DNA of 64,000 bases from Streptomyces avicenniae (lineage in GTDB: Bacteria > Actinomycetota > Actinomycetes > Streptomycetales > Streptomycetaceae). Every line of letters begins with the position of its first letter. Within the stretch, counting starts at the first letter, position 1. The notes below the pieces were generated by a model that was given only the letters and a program-made list of their open reading frames with translations, ran no database searches and was not told the origin of the DNA. The stretch spans positions 62,001 through 126,000 of the forward strand of contig NZ_JOEK01000019.1 of assembly GCF_000719135.1 (NCBI RefSeq), written 5' to 3'. A program made the position numbers and the translations under genes. Below are positions 53,201-61,403 of the stretch, one piece after another.

Positions 53201-53404
53201 CGTGGCCCAGGGTCGGCCCCAGGTGTCGCCGAGGGTGAACGGCTCGTAGGCGGCGGCCTGCGCCTCCGCCAGCGTGACGGGTTCGCCCGGCACGCGCCAG
53301 GCCGACAGGTCGAACGGGACGGGCGGGCCGTGGAGGGCGGGGGTGAGCCGGGTGCGCAGGAAGGTGGCGATGCGGTCTTCGGCGAGGTGGCGATGGTCGT
53401 GCAC
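50261..53404 (-). CDS. Alpha-mannosidase, glycoside hydrolase family 38
   Basis: A 1047-residue enzyme. The GH38 metal-site signature AVGHAHIDSAWLWPIRETV lies near residue 260 and the nucleophile motif WLPDSFGYTAAYPQ near 375 (Asp of PDSFG), followed by the helical domain ('ILPGTSIAWVHQEAERSYGE') and a long C-terminal beta region with 'FGHVRRPTHTNTSWEAARHE' and 'NHRWVHVGE'. It should hydrolyse alpha-mannosides inside the cell after import by the adjacent CUT1 system. There is no signal peptide. The GTG at 53404 has GGAGG upstream and is close behind the DUF2264 gene. Confidence 0.93.
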   Translation of the reverse strand: MHDHRHLAEDRIATFLRTRLTPALHGPPVPFDLSAWRVPGEPVTLAEAQAAAYEPFTLGDTWGRPWATTWLRARATVPAAWAGRRVEGVFDLDFDYTKGPGGQAEGLVHLADGTPLQGLHPYHRTVLLTENATGGDPIDLLIELAANPPIIGSAGIGTHFGDLATAGDTPLYRLRTAEIAVRHEDVWHLLHDMTVLDELMRQLPADSPRRHGIRHALEDAVESIDGRDIPGTAHRARAALADVLSRPAHASAHRITAVGHAHIDSAWLWPIRETVRKCARTFTNMTTLAREYPELVFACSSAQQYAWIKEARPEIFARVKQAVADGTWAPVGSMWVEADGNLPGGEALARQLVHGRRFFARELGVETDGVWLPDSFGYTAAYPQLAKLAGANWFLTQKLSWNETNRLPHHTFQWEGIDGTRVFTHFPPIDSYNAELTGAELAHAESNFADKGVATRSLAPFGHGDGGGGPTPEMLERARRLRDLEGSPRVSVESPDAFFTAAREEYPDPPVWRGELYLETHRGTYTSQARTKRGNRRSEALLREAELWSATAAFGTGAEYPYERLERLWQRVLLLQFHDILPGTSIAWVHQEAERSYGEIHAELEEIVATALAALTTGTPGDGALSVFNAGSFRREGVALLPAGTSAPAGAQRLSDGRIAVPADVPAAGAAPAGGATGGAPLGVEAGTTAGGIVLDNGLLRVRIDGDGLVRSVYDRTADRDVIAPGAAGNLLQLHPDLPTKWSAWNLDHTYRATVTDLTDAKSVTLADAGPYVAAVRVERAFGDSLLVQHLELAAGSRRLTVRTDIDWQERDTVLKAAWPMDVHAEHESAEIQFGHVRRPTHTNTSWEAARHELWNHRWVHVGEHRWGAALLNDSTYGHDVARDTRPDGGTTTTVRLSLLRSPHSPDPLADAGRHRFTYALEAGADLGAALAGGHDLNIPLRAVPGRAVAEPLVALDDDQVVVEAVKLADDRSGDLVVRLYEAHGGAASVTLGTSFALGEAYTCDLLENPAPDPEPLTPTGAVALRLRPFEIRTLRLTRSRPVTRRT

Positions 53405-53406
53405 GG

Positions 53407-55386
53407 TCAGCGTGCCTCCGTCGGGTGGGGTGCGGCGGGGAGGACGAGGGTGTCGTGGGTCCCGTCCGGCCAGGCGAGCGTGATGTCGCTCTCCGGTCCG
53501 CCGTCGGCCGCCGGGGTGACGGCGAGGGTGGGCAGGTGTGCCGCGTCGAGCGGCGCGCCGCCGAGGTGGACGGCGGCGGCGTGGACGACGCCGAGGCGTA
53601 CGGCGCCGGTGGTCGTGAGCTGGGGGACCGCGGAGCGCGGGCCGAGGGGGCTGGTGTTCTCGGACGGTGTCACGGCCGCCCGCCCGAGCCCGCGCAGGCC
53701 CGCCACGGTCGAGGTGAGGCCGCCCGTACCGGTGACGGCCGCGTGGGCGGGCGCGCCGGGGGCCTCGTCGCGGGCCGTGCCGCCGTCGTGGCCGGTGAGG
53801 GGCCAGCCGCCGAACCTGAGGGTCAGCGGCAGGTCGTGGTCGCCGGGGCCCGCCGGGTCGGCGCGCGCGAGCCGGATCTCGACGGGGCCGCGCAGCACGG
53901 AGGCGACGGTCAGCCACGGGCCGAGGCGGTGGTCGGTGTCGGGGCCGCCGAACGGGTCCCACTCCTCGTCGGCGGGCCAGTGCGCGCGGCTGCGGGAGAC
54001 GCCGGTGGTGACGGTGTGCCGGAGGCGTTCCAGCGGTCGGCGGTGGGCGGCGCGGCCGTCGGCGTCCACCAGCGTCACCGTGGAGTCGAGGGGCCCGCCG
54101 GCGGGGTCGGCGGGCATCTCGGGGGACGTGTGGGTGGAGTGGGCGAGGCGGGCGTAGACCGGGTCGTCGGAGACGAGGCGGGCCGGGTCGGCGTGGTCGC
54201 TGCCGTGGTTGACGACGCGCACGACGCCGTCCGCCGCCGTGCCGACCGCCGTCCAGCCGGGCGCGGTGAGGACCCGGGTGAAGTCGGCCTGTTCGACGGG
54301 AAGGGGCGCGTGGGGCGCGGTCCAGACGGGGTGGTCGGGGGGCAGCAGCAGCCCGGCGAAGCCCTTGGACGCCCAGTAGGGCGAGGCGGGGCCCGAGTAG
54401 ACCTGCGTGATGCGGGAGAACGCGTGGTGCCAGCCGAGGCTGAGCAGGCCGTCGCCGTCCACGGCGCCGTGGTCGAGGAAGTGGCCGAGCATGCCGTCCG
54501 TGATGCGGTGGGTGAGGCCGGGCTCCAGCGGTGTGGCGTCGAACAGGGCGCCGGTCCAGACGGGGGCGAGGGCGGCGAACCGGTAGGTGAGGGAGCGGCC
54601 CTGGATCAGCGGGGAGCCGTTGGCGCCGATCAGGTGGGCCTGGTCGGTGAGGAAGCGGCGCAGCCGGGCGCGGTAGCGGTCCAGGAGCCCGGGGGGCGCG
54701 TCGGGGCCCAGGATGCGGCAGAACCACAGCGGGTAGAAGTGCATGGCCCAGCCGTTGTAGTGGTCGTAGTTGCGGTGGGCACCGCCGCTGAGGCCGTCGG
54801 AGTACCAGCCGTCGCCGGTGTACCACCGGTCGGTCAGCTCGACGGTGCGTTCCAGGTCGGCGGGCGACCAGGAGCCGCCCGCGGTGCGGGCGAACGCCTC
54901 GGTGACGGCCTGGAACCAGATCCAGTTGTTGCCGGGCATCGCGTCGCCGACCATGTGGCCGAGCCAGGTGAGGACGTGCTCCTGGGTGCGGGGGGTGAGC
55001 CGGTCCCAGATCCAGGGGCGGGTCTCGTGCAGGGCGAGGGCGATGGACGCGGCCTCGACCTTTGCCTGGTTGCGTTCGTCGAAGCGCGGCCAGCGTTCGG
55101 GGCTGTCGGGGTCGGCGCCCGCGGCGAGGCCCTCGGCGTACCACTCGGCGAGGTGGTCGGGGTCGGCGCCGCCCGCGCCCGCGAGGCGGAACGCGGCCAG
55201 CAGGAACGTGCGGGCGAAGCCTTCGAGGCCGTCGCTCCAGCGGCCGTTGGCGCTGGCGGGTCCGGGGAGGTGGACGAGGGCGTGCCGCTGGGTGGCGTGC
55301 GCGCGGGGGGCGCGCAGCAGGGTGTCGGCCGTCCGCGTCCACCAGGCGTGGTCGCGGGGGGCCGGGGGGTCGGTGGGGCTGGTCAC
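53407..55386 (-). CDS. DUF2264 domain protein, probable glycan-processing enzyme
   Basis: A 659-residue soluble protein. The DUF2264 part (~20-370) shows 'GRWSDGLEGFARTFLLAAFR', 'MVGDAMPGNNWIWFQAVTEAF', 'DRWYTGDGWYSDGLSGGAHRNYDHYNGWA' region and 'PLIQGRSLTYRFAALAP', rich in aromatic and acidic residues like an alpha/alpha barrel of a polysaccharide lyase or hydrolase. The C-terminal ~250 residues are beta-rich. The activity is not established to my knowledge. It is coupled to the binding protein (GTGA) and 2 bases from the mannosidase, so it is likely to act on the same imported sugar. Confidence 0.8.
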   Translation of the reverse strand: MTSPTDPPAPRDHAWWTRTADTLLRAPRAHATQRHALVHLPGPASANGRWSDGLEGFARTFLLAAFRLAGAGGADPDHLAEWYAEGLAAGADPDSPERWPRFDERNQAKVEAASIALALHETRPWIWDRLTPRTQEHVLTWLGHMVGDAMPGNNWIWFQAVTEAFARTAGGSWSPADLERTVELTDRWYTGDGWYSDGLSGGAHRNYDHYNGWAMHFYPLWFCRILGPDAPPGLLDRYRARLRRFLTDQAHLIGANGSPLIQGRSLTYRFAALAPVWTGALFDATPLEPGLTHRITDGMLGHFLDHGAVDGDGLLSLGWHHAFSRITQVYSGPASPYWASKGFAGLLLPPDHPVWTAPHAPLPVEQADFTRVLTAPGWTAVGTAADGVVRVVNHGSDHADPARLVSDDPVYARLAHSTHTSPEMPADPAGGPLDSTVTLVDADGRAAHRRPLERLRHTVTTGVSRSRAHWPADEEWDPFGGPDTDHRLGPWLTVASVLRGPVEIRLARADPAGPGDHDLPLTLRFGGWPLTGHDGGTARDEAPGAPAHAAVTGTGGLTSTVAGLRGLGRAAVTPSENTSPLGPRSAVPQLTTTGAVRLGVVHAAAVHLGGAPLDAAHLPTLAVTPAADGGPESDITLAWPDGTHDTLVLPAAPHPTEAR

Positions 55387-57002
55387 TGGAAGCTCTCCCA
55401 GGATTCCTCGAACTCGGCGCGGATCTGGTCTCCGGCCTCGCGCCGCCAGTCGGCGATGACGCCGTCGAAGGAGGCGACGGAGGCCCGGCCGCGCATGACG
55501 GCCTTCACCTCGTCCAGCACGCGCAGTTCGAGCTGGTCGCCGCGCGAGACGGCGGTGTCGGAGTAGAGCCCTTCGGCCGGGTTGGGCGTCAGGACGTCCA
55601 CGGCGCGCTGGTGGAAGCTGTGCTGCCGTTGGACGACGTCGGGCCATTCGGGGAGGTAGAGGGCGCCGGGCGCGTCGGTGACGAAGAGGGTCGGCAGGGT
55701 GGTCTCGACGGCGCCGGTGTCGGTGAGGATGGGGTCGGTGCCCTCCAGTTCGTGGTCCACGCCGCGGACGCCGTACTTGCGCAGCAGGTAGGCGTCCGTG
55801 CCGAACGGGGCGGCGAGCGCGTCGAAGGCGCGCAGCAGTTGGCGTATCCGCGCGCGGGGTGCCTTCTTGAGGACGAGGGTGGCGAAGCTGGAGAGCCCGG
55901 CCCAGTGGGTGCCGGTGCCGCCGTCGTAGCCGGGGGCGATCATGCCGTCCACCTCGAAGGGGCCGTCGGCGGTGGCGGCGTAGTTCCGGTAGTAGTCGTT
56001 CCAGGCGACGTTGCCGTCGTAGTTGATGGCGATCTGGCCGCTGGCGAACCAGTCCTTGAAGCGGCCGATGACGTTGAAGCCGTCGGGGTGGATGACGCCC
56101 GCCTCGTTGAGGCGGCGCATGGACTCCAGGGCGAGGCCGACCGTCTCGTCCTCAAGCCACCACTGGAAACGGCCGTTCTCCTCGCGCCACTTGTTGGGGG
56201 CGCCGAGCATTTCGAGGACGAAGTAGAACGTCGTCAGCGGGTCGCCGACGGCGTAGCGGTGCTGGTCGCGGTCGGTGAGGCCGATGCACAGCTCCTCGAA
56301 CTCGGCGAAGTTGGCCGGCTGCGGGTTGAGCGACAGTTCGGCGACGCGGTCGGCGCGGTAGTACATGACGGACCCGGCGGCGGCGCGCGGCATGGGCAGG
56401 CCGTAGATGCCGCCGTTGTAGACGGTGGTGGCCCACGAACGGGTCGGTATGTTCGCCAGGTTGGGGTAGTCGCGGATGGCGCTGCCCGACAGGTGCTCGG
56501 TCAGGTCCTCGAAGAGCGCGTGGAACATGGCGGGGCGCTGCCCGGTCTGCGGCACGATCGCCATGGCGTCGGGCAGGTCGCCGCCCGCGACGACGACGGC
56601 GGTCTTGTTGGCGTAGTCGTTGACGGAGACGATCTCGAAGTCGAGGTCGGTGCCGAGGCTGTCGTTCAGGGCGCGCCAGTAGGTGTTGCGGTCGGGGGGC
56701 GGCGGCACCGGGTTGAAGATCAGCGTCATGACGGAGATGCCGTCGCCGCGCGCGGGCGGGCCGTCGGGGAAGGCGACGACCGGCTCGGCCGGGTAGTGGG
56801 CGTAGCCGCTCGGCACACCGGCCGCGGTGCCGGGCAGCGTGGTGGGGACGCCGTCGAACGGGATGTAGTCGGGCAGCTGCACGCGGGAGTTGAGGGAGGC
56901 GGGCGGCAGCTGCGGGCCGTCGCCGCAGCCCGCGAGGGCGAGTCCCGCGGTGAGGCCGAGGCCGCTGCCGAGGAGGGACCGGCGGGTCAGGCCGTGCCGC
57001 AT
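55383..57002 (-). CDS. ABC sugar-binding lipoprotein (LipO/LplA type)
   Basis: A 539-residue binding protein. The N-terminus has a Tat-like LTRRSLLGSG and lipobox LAGC (Cys26). The mature part shows 'YWRALNDSLGTDLDFEIVSVNDYANKTAVVVAGGDLPDAM' region, 'IYGLPMPRAAAGSVMYYRAD' and other LipO-type blocks. It is the receptor for the two permeases encoded upstream. It overlaps the DUF2264 gene by 4 bases. Confidence 0.92.
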   Translation of the reverse strand: MRHGLTRRSLLGSGLGLTAGLALAGCGDGPQLPPASLNSRVQLPDYIPFDGVPTTLPGTAAGVPSGYAHYPAEPVVAFPDGPPARGDGISVMTLIFNPVPPPPDRNTYWRALNDSLGTDLDFEIVSVNDYANKTAVVVAGGDLPDAMAIVPQTGQRPAMFHALFEDLTEHLSGSAIRDYPNLANIPTRSWATTVYNGGIYGLPMPRAAAGSVMYYRADRVAELSLNPQPANFAEFEELCIGLTDRDQHRYAVGDPLTTFYFVLEMLGAPNKWREENGRFQWWLEDETVGLALESMRRLNEAGVIHPDGFNVIGRFKDWFASGQIAINYDGNVAWNDYYRNYAATADGPFEVDGMIAPGYDGGTGTHWAGLSSFATLVLKKAPRARIRQLLRAFDALAAPFGTDAYLLRKYGVRGVDHELEGTDPILTDTGAVETTLPTLFVTDAPGALYLPEWPDVVQRQHSFHQRAVDVLTPNPAEGLYSDTAVSRGDQLELRVLDEVKAVMRGRASVASFDGVIADWRREAGDQIRAEFEESWESFQ

Positions 57003-57069
57003 GACGGGTTCCTTCCGTGGAGGCGGGTGGGAGCGGGGCGCAGGGGCGCGCGGAGGTCGGCCGGTGGCG

Positions 57070-57969
57070 TCATCCCTTGACCGCCCCGAGCATGACGCCC
57101 TTGTTCATGTGGCGTTGCAGGAAGGGGAAGATGAGCGCGACCGGGACGACGGACAGCACGAGGATCGCGGCCTGGAGCGCGTAGGAGGGCGGCAGCGCCG
57201 CGCCCGCGGCGGACGCCTCGCCCGCGCCGATCGTCGCGTTGTTGACGACGTAGGTGCGCAGGACCAGCTGCATGGGCCACTTGGCGGACTCGTTCATGTA
57301 GAGCATGGCCTGGAAGAAGGAGTTCCAGTACGAGACGGCGTAGAAGAGGCCGACGACCGCCAGGGACGCCTTGGACAGCGGTATCACCACGCGCCACAGG
57401 GTCTGGAGTTCCCCGGCGCCGTCGATGCGCGCGGAGTCGAGCAGTTCGCGCGGCACGCTCATGAAGAACGAGCGGAGCACGATCACGTTGAAGGCGTTGA
57501 TCATCATGGGCAGGATCAGCGCCCAGTAGCTGTTGATGAGCCCGAGTTCCTTGACCAGCAGGTAGCTGGGGATGACGCCGGGGACGAACAGCATGGAGAG
57601 GATCAGCAGCAGGAGGACGGGCCGGTGCCCGAACGAGCCGGGGCGGCTGAGGCCGTAGGCGAGGGAGGCGGTCGCGGCGAGGCTGAGGAGCGTGCCGACC
57701 AGGGTGACGCCCACGCTCACCGTCATCGCCCGCGACACCGTGCCGCCGTTCAGGATGGCGCGGTACGCGTCGAGCGACGGGTTGTCGGGCCACAGGACGT
57801 AGCCGCCGGTGGAGTTGACCTGCTGCGCGTCGGCGAGCGAGGTCGAGACGACGGATAGGAACGGGATGATCACCAGGAGGCAGCAGGCCAGCAGGACCAG
57901 GGACTTGAGGACGCGCCAGGCGGGCGGGGCGGGGGCGAGGCCCGGGACGGCGGATGTGGGACGGTTCAT
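57070..57969 (-). CDS. CUT1 sugar ABC permease (LplC type)
   Basis: A 299-residue membrane protein with six hydrophobic segments. The CUT1 EAA loop is 'VPRELLDSARIDGAGELQTLWRVVIPLSKAS', and the C-terminus 'FPFLQRHMNKGVMLGAVKG' is the LplC/YtcP pattern. It overlaps the other permease gene by 4 bases (ATGA). No ATPase gene is in the locus; in streptomycetes such importers usually share a distant MsiK-type ATPase (known). Confidence 0.94.
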   Translation of the reverse strand: MNRPTSAVPGLAPAPPAWRVLKSLVLLACCLLVIIPFLSVVSTSLADAQQVNSTGGYVLWPDNPSLDAYRAILNGGTVSRAMTVSVGVTLVGTLLSLAATASLAYGLSRPGSFGHRPVLLLLILSMLFVPGVIPSYLLVKELGLINSYWALILPMMINAFNVIVLRSFFMSVPRELLDSARIDGAGELQTLWRVVIPLSKASLAVVGLFYAVSYWNSFFQAMLYMNESAKWPMQLVLRTYVVNNATIGAGEASAAGAALPPSYALQAAILVLSVVPVALIFPFLQRHMNKGVMLGAVKG

Positions 57970-58937
57970 CGCTTCTTGTAGATCCCTTCCTCGCCCATCA
58001 GGTGGGCGATCTTGTTGGCTCCGAGGACGAGGGCGATGCCGACGATCCCCTTGACCAGCCCGACGGCGGCGCTCGCGCCCCACTGCCCGGCGACCAGGCC
58101 GTTGTTGTAGACGTAGGTGTCCAGCACGTCGCTGTCCTCGATGCCGATGGCCGTCTGCTGGAGGATGATCTGCTCGAACCCGACGCTCAGCGCGTCGCCG
58201 AGGCGCAGGATCAGCAGGAGCACGATCAGGCCGCGCAGCGCGGGCAGGGTGACGTGCCACGTCTGCCGCATGCGGCTCGCGCCGTCCATGGCGGACGCCT
58301 CGTACAGCTCGTTGTCCACGCGGGACAGGGCGGCGAGGAAGAGGATCATGCCCCAGCCCGCGTCCTTCCAGATGACCTGGGAGGTGAGGAGGGCCATGAA
58401 CAGGTCCGGGTTGCCGATGATGTTCCAGGTGCCCATGTCCCGGGCCTGGAGGAACACGTTCACCAGCCCCGAGTTGCCCAGCATCTGCTGGAAGATCGCG
58501 ACGACGACGACCCAGGACAGGAAGTGCGGCAGGTAGAGGATGTTCTGCACGACGCGCTTCACGCGTTCGCCGACCATCGTGTTCAGCAGCAGGGCGAGGG
58601 CGATCGGCACGGGGAAGACGAACACGACCTGGATCAGCGTGAGTTGCAGCGTGTTGGCCAGGGCCCGCAGGAACGCGTCGTCGCCGTTGAAGATGATGTC
58701 GAAGTTGTCGAAGCCGACCCACCGGCTGTCGGCGATGCCGATGAACGGCTGGTAGTCCTGGAACGCGATGACGTTGCCGAGCAGCGGGACGTAATGGAAC
58801 AGCAGGAGCACGGCCGTTCCCGGCAGGACGAACCAGAACAGCGCCATGTCACGCCGTGTGCGGGTGCGCCGTGCGCGTCCGGTGGCACCCGCCGGATCGG
58901 GGGCACGGCGCCTGGCCGGTCGTTCGATGGTGGTCAT
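57966..58937 (-). CDS. CUT1 sugar ABC permease (LplB type)
   Basis: A 323-residue membrane protein. An Arg/Ala-rich cytoplasmic N-terminus leads into 'MALFWFVLPGTAVLLLFHYVPLLGNVIAFQDY', typical of LplB, and the EAA loop is 'ELYEASAMDGASRMRQTWHVTLPAL'. The ATG at 58937 has AAGGGGA upstream. It is the first gene of the sugar operon and divergent from the transposase-ROK fusion gene, which probably represses it. Confidence 0.94.
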   Translation of the reverse strand: MTTIERPARRRAPDPAGATGRARRTRTRRDMALFWFVLPGTAVLLLFHYVPLLGNVIAFQDYQPFIGIADSRWVGFDNFDIIFNGDDAFLRALANTLQLTLIQVVFVFPVPIALALLLNTMVGERVKRVVQNILYLPHFLSWVVVVAIFQQMLGNSGLVNVFLQARDMGTWNIIGNPDLFMALLTSQVIWKDAGWGMILFLAALSRVDNELYEASAMDGASRMRQTWHVTLPALRGLIVLLLILRLGDALSVGFEQIILQQTAIGIEDSDVLDTYVYNNGLVAGQWGASAAVGLVKGIVGIALVLGANKIAHLMGEEGIYKKR

Positions 58938-58990
58938 GCCGTCCCCTTCGGTCCGCGGTGTCCGCGAGGTGGCCCCGTGCCACGCGCCGG

Positions 58991-59049
58991 TCATGTAAAT
59001 CCAATGGATTGACTCTCGTCAATGGTTCTGACTTCGGATATTTACATGA
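58991..59049. promoter_or_regulatory. Nested palindromes at the promoter of the sugar operon
   Basis: An outer inverted repeat TCATGTAAAT (58991-59000) / ATTTACATGA (59040-59049) encloses AATCC-n3-GGATT (58998-59010) and ATTGAC-n4-GTCAAT (59008-59023). On the minus strand, TTGACG with a 17-base spacer and TTTACA could be the permease promoter inside this block. This AT-rich cluster between two divergent genes is a strong operator candidate. Confidence 0.55.
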
Positions 59050-59067
59050 GGGCCAAGACCTGCCCGC

Positions 59068-59081
59068 TCAATAGGCATTGA
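59068..59081. promoter_or_regulatory. TCAAT inverted repeat
   Basis: TCAAT (59068-59072), AGGC, ATTGA (59077-59081): the same half-site as in the nested palindromes just upstream but in opposite orientation; possible secondary operator. Confidence 0.35.
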
Positions 59082-59143
59082 TCACCAGAAAACGACCAGC
59101 GGGTAAGTGACCGCGGCCAGCGATCCACACTCGGTGGCCAGTT

Positions 59144-59156
59144 AGTACTTTTGCGC
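59144..59156 (+). repeat. CTTTTGCGC motif before the fusion gene
   Basis: AGTACTTTTGCGC, 14 bases before the start codon, resembles AAGTCTTTTACGC at 61408-61420 and the inverted copy at 61525-61537 beyond the same gene. Confidence 0.4.
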
Positions 59157-59170
59157 GCGGCGGAAGAACG

Positions 59171-61390
59171 GTGTTGTATGTGGCCATGCATGACGTCCCG
59201 AAACTGGTCCTGACGCCCATCCAGCGCGAGGCGCTGCGCAGTTGGTCGCGCGAGCGGCCGGGCCGGGACGTCCGGGCCCGGATCGTCCTGGACGCGGCGG
59301 ACGGCGTCCCGGTCTCCGACAGCGCCCGCGCGCTCGGCGTGTCCCGGCCGACGGTCTCCTCCTGGCGCGCCCGGTACGCGGACCTGGGGCTCCCCGGCCT
59401 CGAACACCGCCCGCGCGCGGGCCGTCCGCCCCGTATCGACGAGGCCGAGGTCGTCGCCTCGACCCTGGCCGGGCCTCCCCCGCCGCGCCCCTCCTGGTCG
59501 GCACGCTCCCTCGCCGAACACCTGGGGATGTCGCACACGACGCTCGGCGCCGTCTGGCGCCGCTGGGGCGTGGACGGCGAGGGCGCCTCCCCCGTCACCC
59601 TGCCCACCTCACCCCCGCTGACCTGCCGGGAGCCGCTGCTGCTCGGCCTGTGGCAGCAGGCGGACTCGGCGGTGGTCCTGCTGGCCGAGGTGCCGCCGGG
59701 CCGTTCCGTCGCCGCGGCGGCGCCGTTCGTGCCCGCCCCGGCGGACGAACGGCAGGCGCTCGCCGCCACGCTCGCCGCCGCCCTCCCGGGCACGGGCACG
59801 GGCGCCGACGCCGACGCGGAAGCCGTCACCGACGGGGTCACCGAGGAGGGCGGCGCCGCGCTGTCCGGGCTGCTGGCCGCCGTGCGCGACGAGTACCGCG
59901 GCCTGGCGGTGCACGCGATCGCCCTCGGCGGCGCCGCCTCCGCCACGGCGCGCGGCGGTCAGCGCGCGGCGGGCCCGGAGACGTGGCACACGGCGGGCGA
60001 GTCCATGAGCTGGGCCGCGACGCTGGCCGTCGTCTGCCAGTTGCAGCTGCGCCACAGCCCGTCGTCGGCGGGGCCCGTCCACCACTCGCTGGTCGAGGCC
60101 CTGCACGCCCGCGCCGGTCGGGCGCTGGTGTGGCGGCGGCCCAGCGGCGGGGCCGTGACCGAGCCCCAGGCCCTCGCGCCCCGCGCGTTCGACCAGTTGG
60201 CGCTCGGCTCGTTCAACGAGAAGCTGGTCATCGAGTCGATCAGGGAGGCCGGTTCGCTCAGCCGCGTGGAGATCGCCCAGCGCACCGGGCTCACGCCGCA
60301 GGCGGTCTCCCGTATCACCCGCAACCTGCTGACCTCGTCGTTCCTCGTCGAGGACACCGTGCGGCCCGGCATCAAGGGCAAGCCGCGGGTGCCCCTGCGG
60401 CTGCGGGCGGACGCCGCCTGCGCCCTCGGCATCCACCTCGACCCGGAGATGATCACGCAGGTGGTGGTTGACCTGTGCGGCGGCGTGCGTGACCAGCGGG
60501 TCCTGCCGCTGCACGGGCGCACGGACCCGGCCTCCGTCATCGACAGCATGACGCGCCTCGCCCGCGAGGCCATCGCGTCGGGGGCGGTCTCCGACCCGCT
60601 GCTCGGCATCGGCGTGGCCGTGCCTGGCCCGCTGGACGCGGGCGCCGGAGTGCTCTGCGACCCGCCGCTGTTCGAGGGCTGGCGCGACGTGCCGCTGCGG
60701 GCCGCGCTCACCGAACGGCTCGGCGTGCCGGTCACCGTCGAGAAGGACGCCACGGCGGCGGCCATCGGCGAGCGCTGGATCGGCGCGACCGAGCGCTCCG
60801 GGGACTTCATCTACCTCTACCTGGGCACGGGCGCCGGGGCGGGCGCGTTCCTCAACGGCGACGTGTACCGGGGCCGCACCGGCAACGCGGGCGAGTTCGG
60901 CGAGCTGTGCGCCCTGTCGCTCGGGCTCGCCGACCCCGAGGCGGAGCAGCGGGTCAGGGTGCCGGAGTGCGCGCCCATGTCGGCCGCCCTGGGGAAGGCG
61001 GCGGCGGCCGGGCTGCGGCTGCCGGACGCGCCGGGACGGTACGAGCGGCTGTGCGCGGCGGCGGCCGAGGGCGACGAGCGGGCCGTGACCGCGATCCGGG
61101 AGGTCGCGAAGGTCCTGGCCAGGGGGGCGACGGGGATGATCGACCTGCTGGACACGACGCTGCTGATCGTGGGCGGGCCCGCCGTGCCGCCGTCCGTGGT
61201 GGACGTGTTCCTCACCGAGATGTCCGCCGCGGTCAACCGTTTCCCGCTGGCCCGCCGTCTGCGGCGCGTGCGCGTGGAGCACTCGGTCCTGAACGACTCG
61301 GCGGCTGCGGTCGGCGCGGCGTCGGGCGTCTTCCACTCCGCCTTCGCGCCGCGGCTGCGCACGCTGTCCCGCGCGGAGGCGGCCGTCTGA
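59171..61390 (+). CDS. ROK regulator fused to an inactivated IS630-type transposase
   Basis: A 739-residue protein of two parts. Residues ~10-325 follow an IS630-family transposase from end to end: HTH ('SDSARALGVSRPTVSSWRAR'), 'GLEHRPRAGRPPRIDEAEV', 'SWSARSLAEHLGMSHTTL', 'LLLGLWQQADSAVVLLAE', 'LAVHAIALGGAAS', 'WHTAGESMSWAAT' and 'RALVWRRP', matching GLYL-PP-ALVLCVDEK, DVHLILDNYATH, HFTPT-SSW and PFVWT in order. All three catalytic acids are lost (AE, GG, AAT). Residues ~335-739 are a complete ROK repressor: winged helix ('LSRVEIAQRTGLTPQAVSRI') and sugar-kinase fold ('GVAVPGPLDAG', 'EKDATAAAIGE', 'LGTGAGAGAFLNG'), without the ROK GH and zinc-Cys motifs. It probably represses the divergent sugar operon. 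The GTG start has GGAAG 4 bases before it; the ATG at 59186 is also possible. Confidence 0.85.
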   Translation: MLYVAMHDVPKLVLTPIQREALRSWSRERPGRDVRARIVLDAADGVPVSDSARALGVSRPTVSSWRARYADLGLPGLEHRPRAGRPPRIDEAEVVASTLAGPPPPRPSWSARSLAEHLGMSHTTLGAVWRRWGVDGEGASPVTLPTSPPLTCREPLLLGLWQQADSAVVLLAEVPPGRSVAAAAPFVPAPADERQALAATLAAALPGTGTGADADAEAVTDGVTEEGGAALSGLLAAVRDEYRGLAVHAIALGGAASATARGGQRAAGPETWHTAGESMSWAATLAVVCQLQLRHSPSSAGPVHHSLVEALHARAGRALVWRRPSGGAVTEPQALAPRAFDQLALGSFNEKLVIESIREAGSLSRVEIAQRTGLTPQAVSRITRNLLTSSFLVEDTVRPGIKGKPRVPLRLRADAACALGIHLDPEMITQVVVDLCGGVRDQRVLPLHGRTDPASVIDSMTRLAREAIASGAVSDPLLGIGVAVPGPLDAGAGVLCDPPLFEGWRDVPLRAALTERLGVPVTVEKDATAAAIGERWIGATERSGDFIYLYLGTGAGAGAFLNGDVYRGRTGNAGEFGELCALSLGLADPEAEQRVRVPECAPMSAALGKAAAAGLRLPDAPGRYERLCAAAAEGDERAVTAIREVAKVLARGATGMIDLLDTTLLIVGGPAVPPSVVDVFLTEMSAAVNRFPLARRLRRVRVEHSVLNDSAAAVGAASGVFHSAFAPRLRTLSRAEAAV

Positions 61391-61403
61391 CGGCGGCGCG
61401 GCA

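Noticed and set aside
59171-60160. Active IS630-family insertion sequence
   Set aside because: The three catalytic acids are lost, the frame continues into ROK, and no IS630-type terminal repeats with TA target duplication were found around it.
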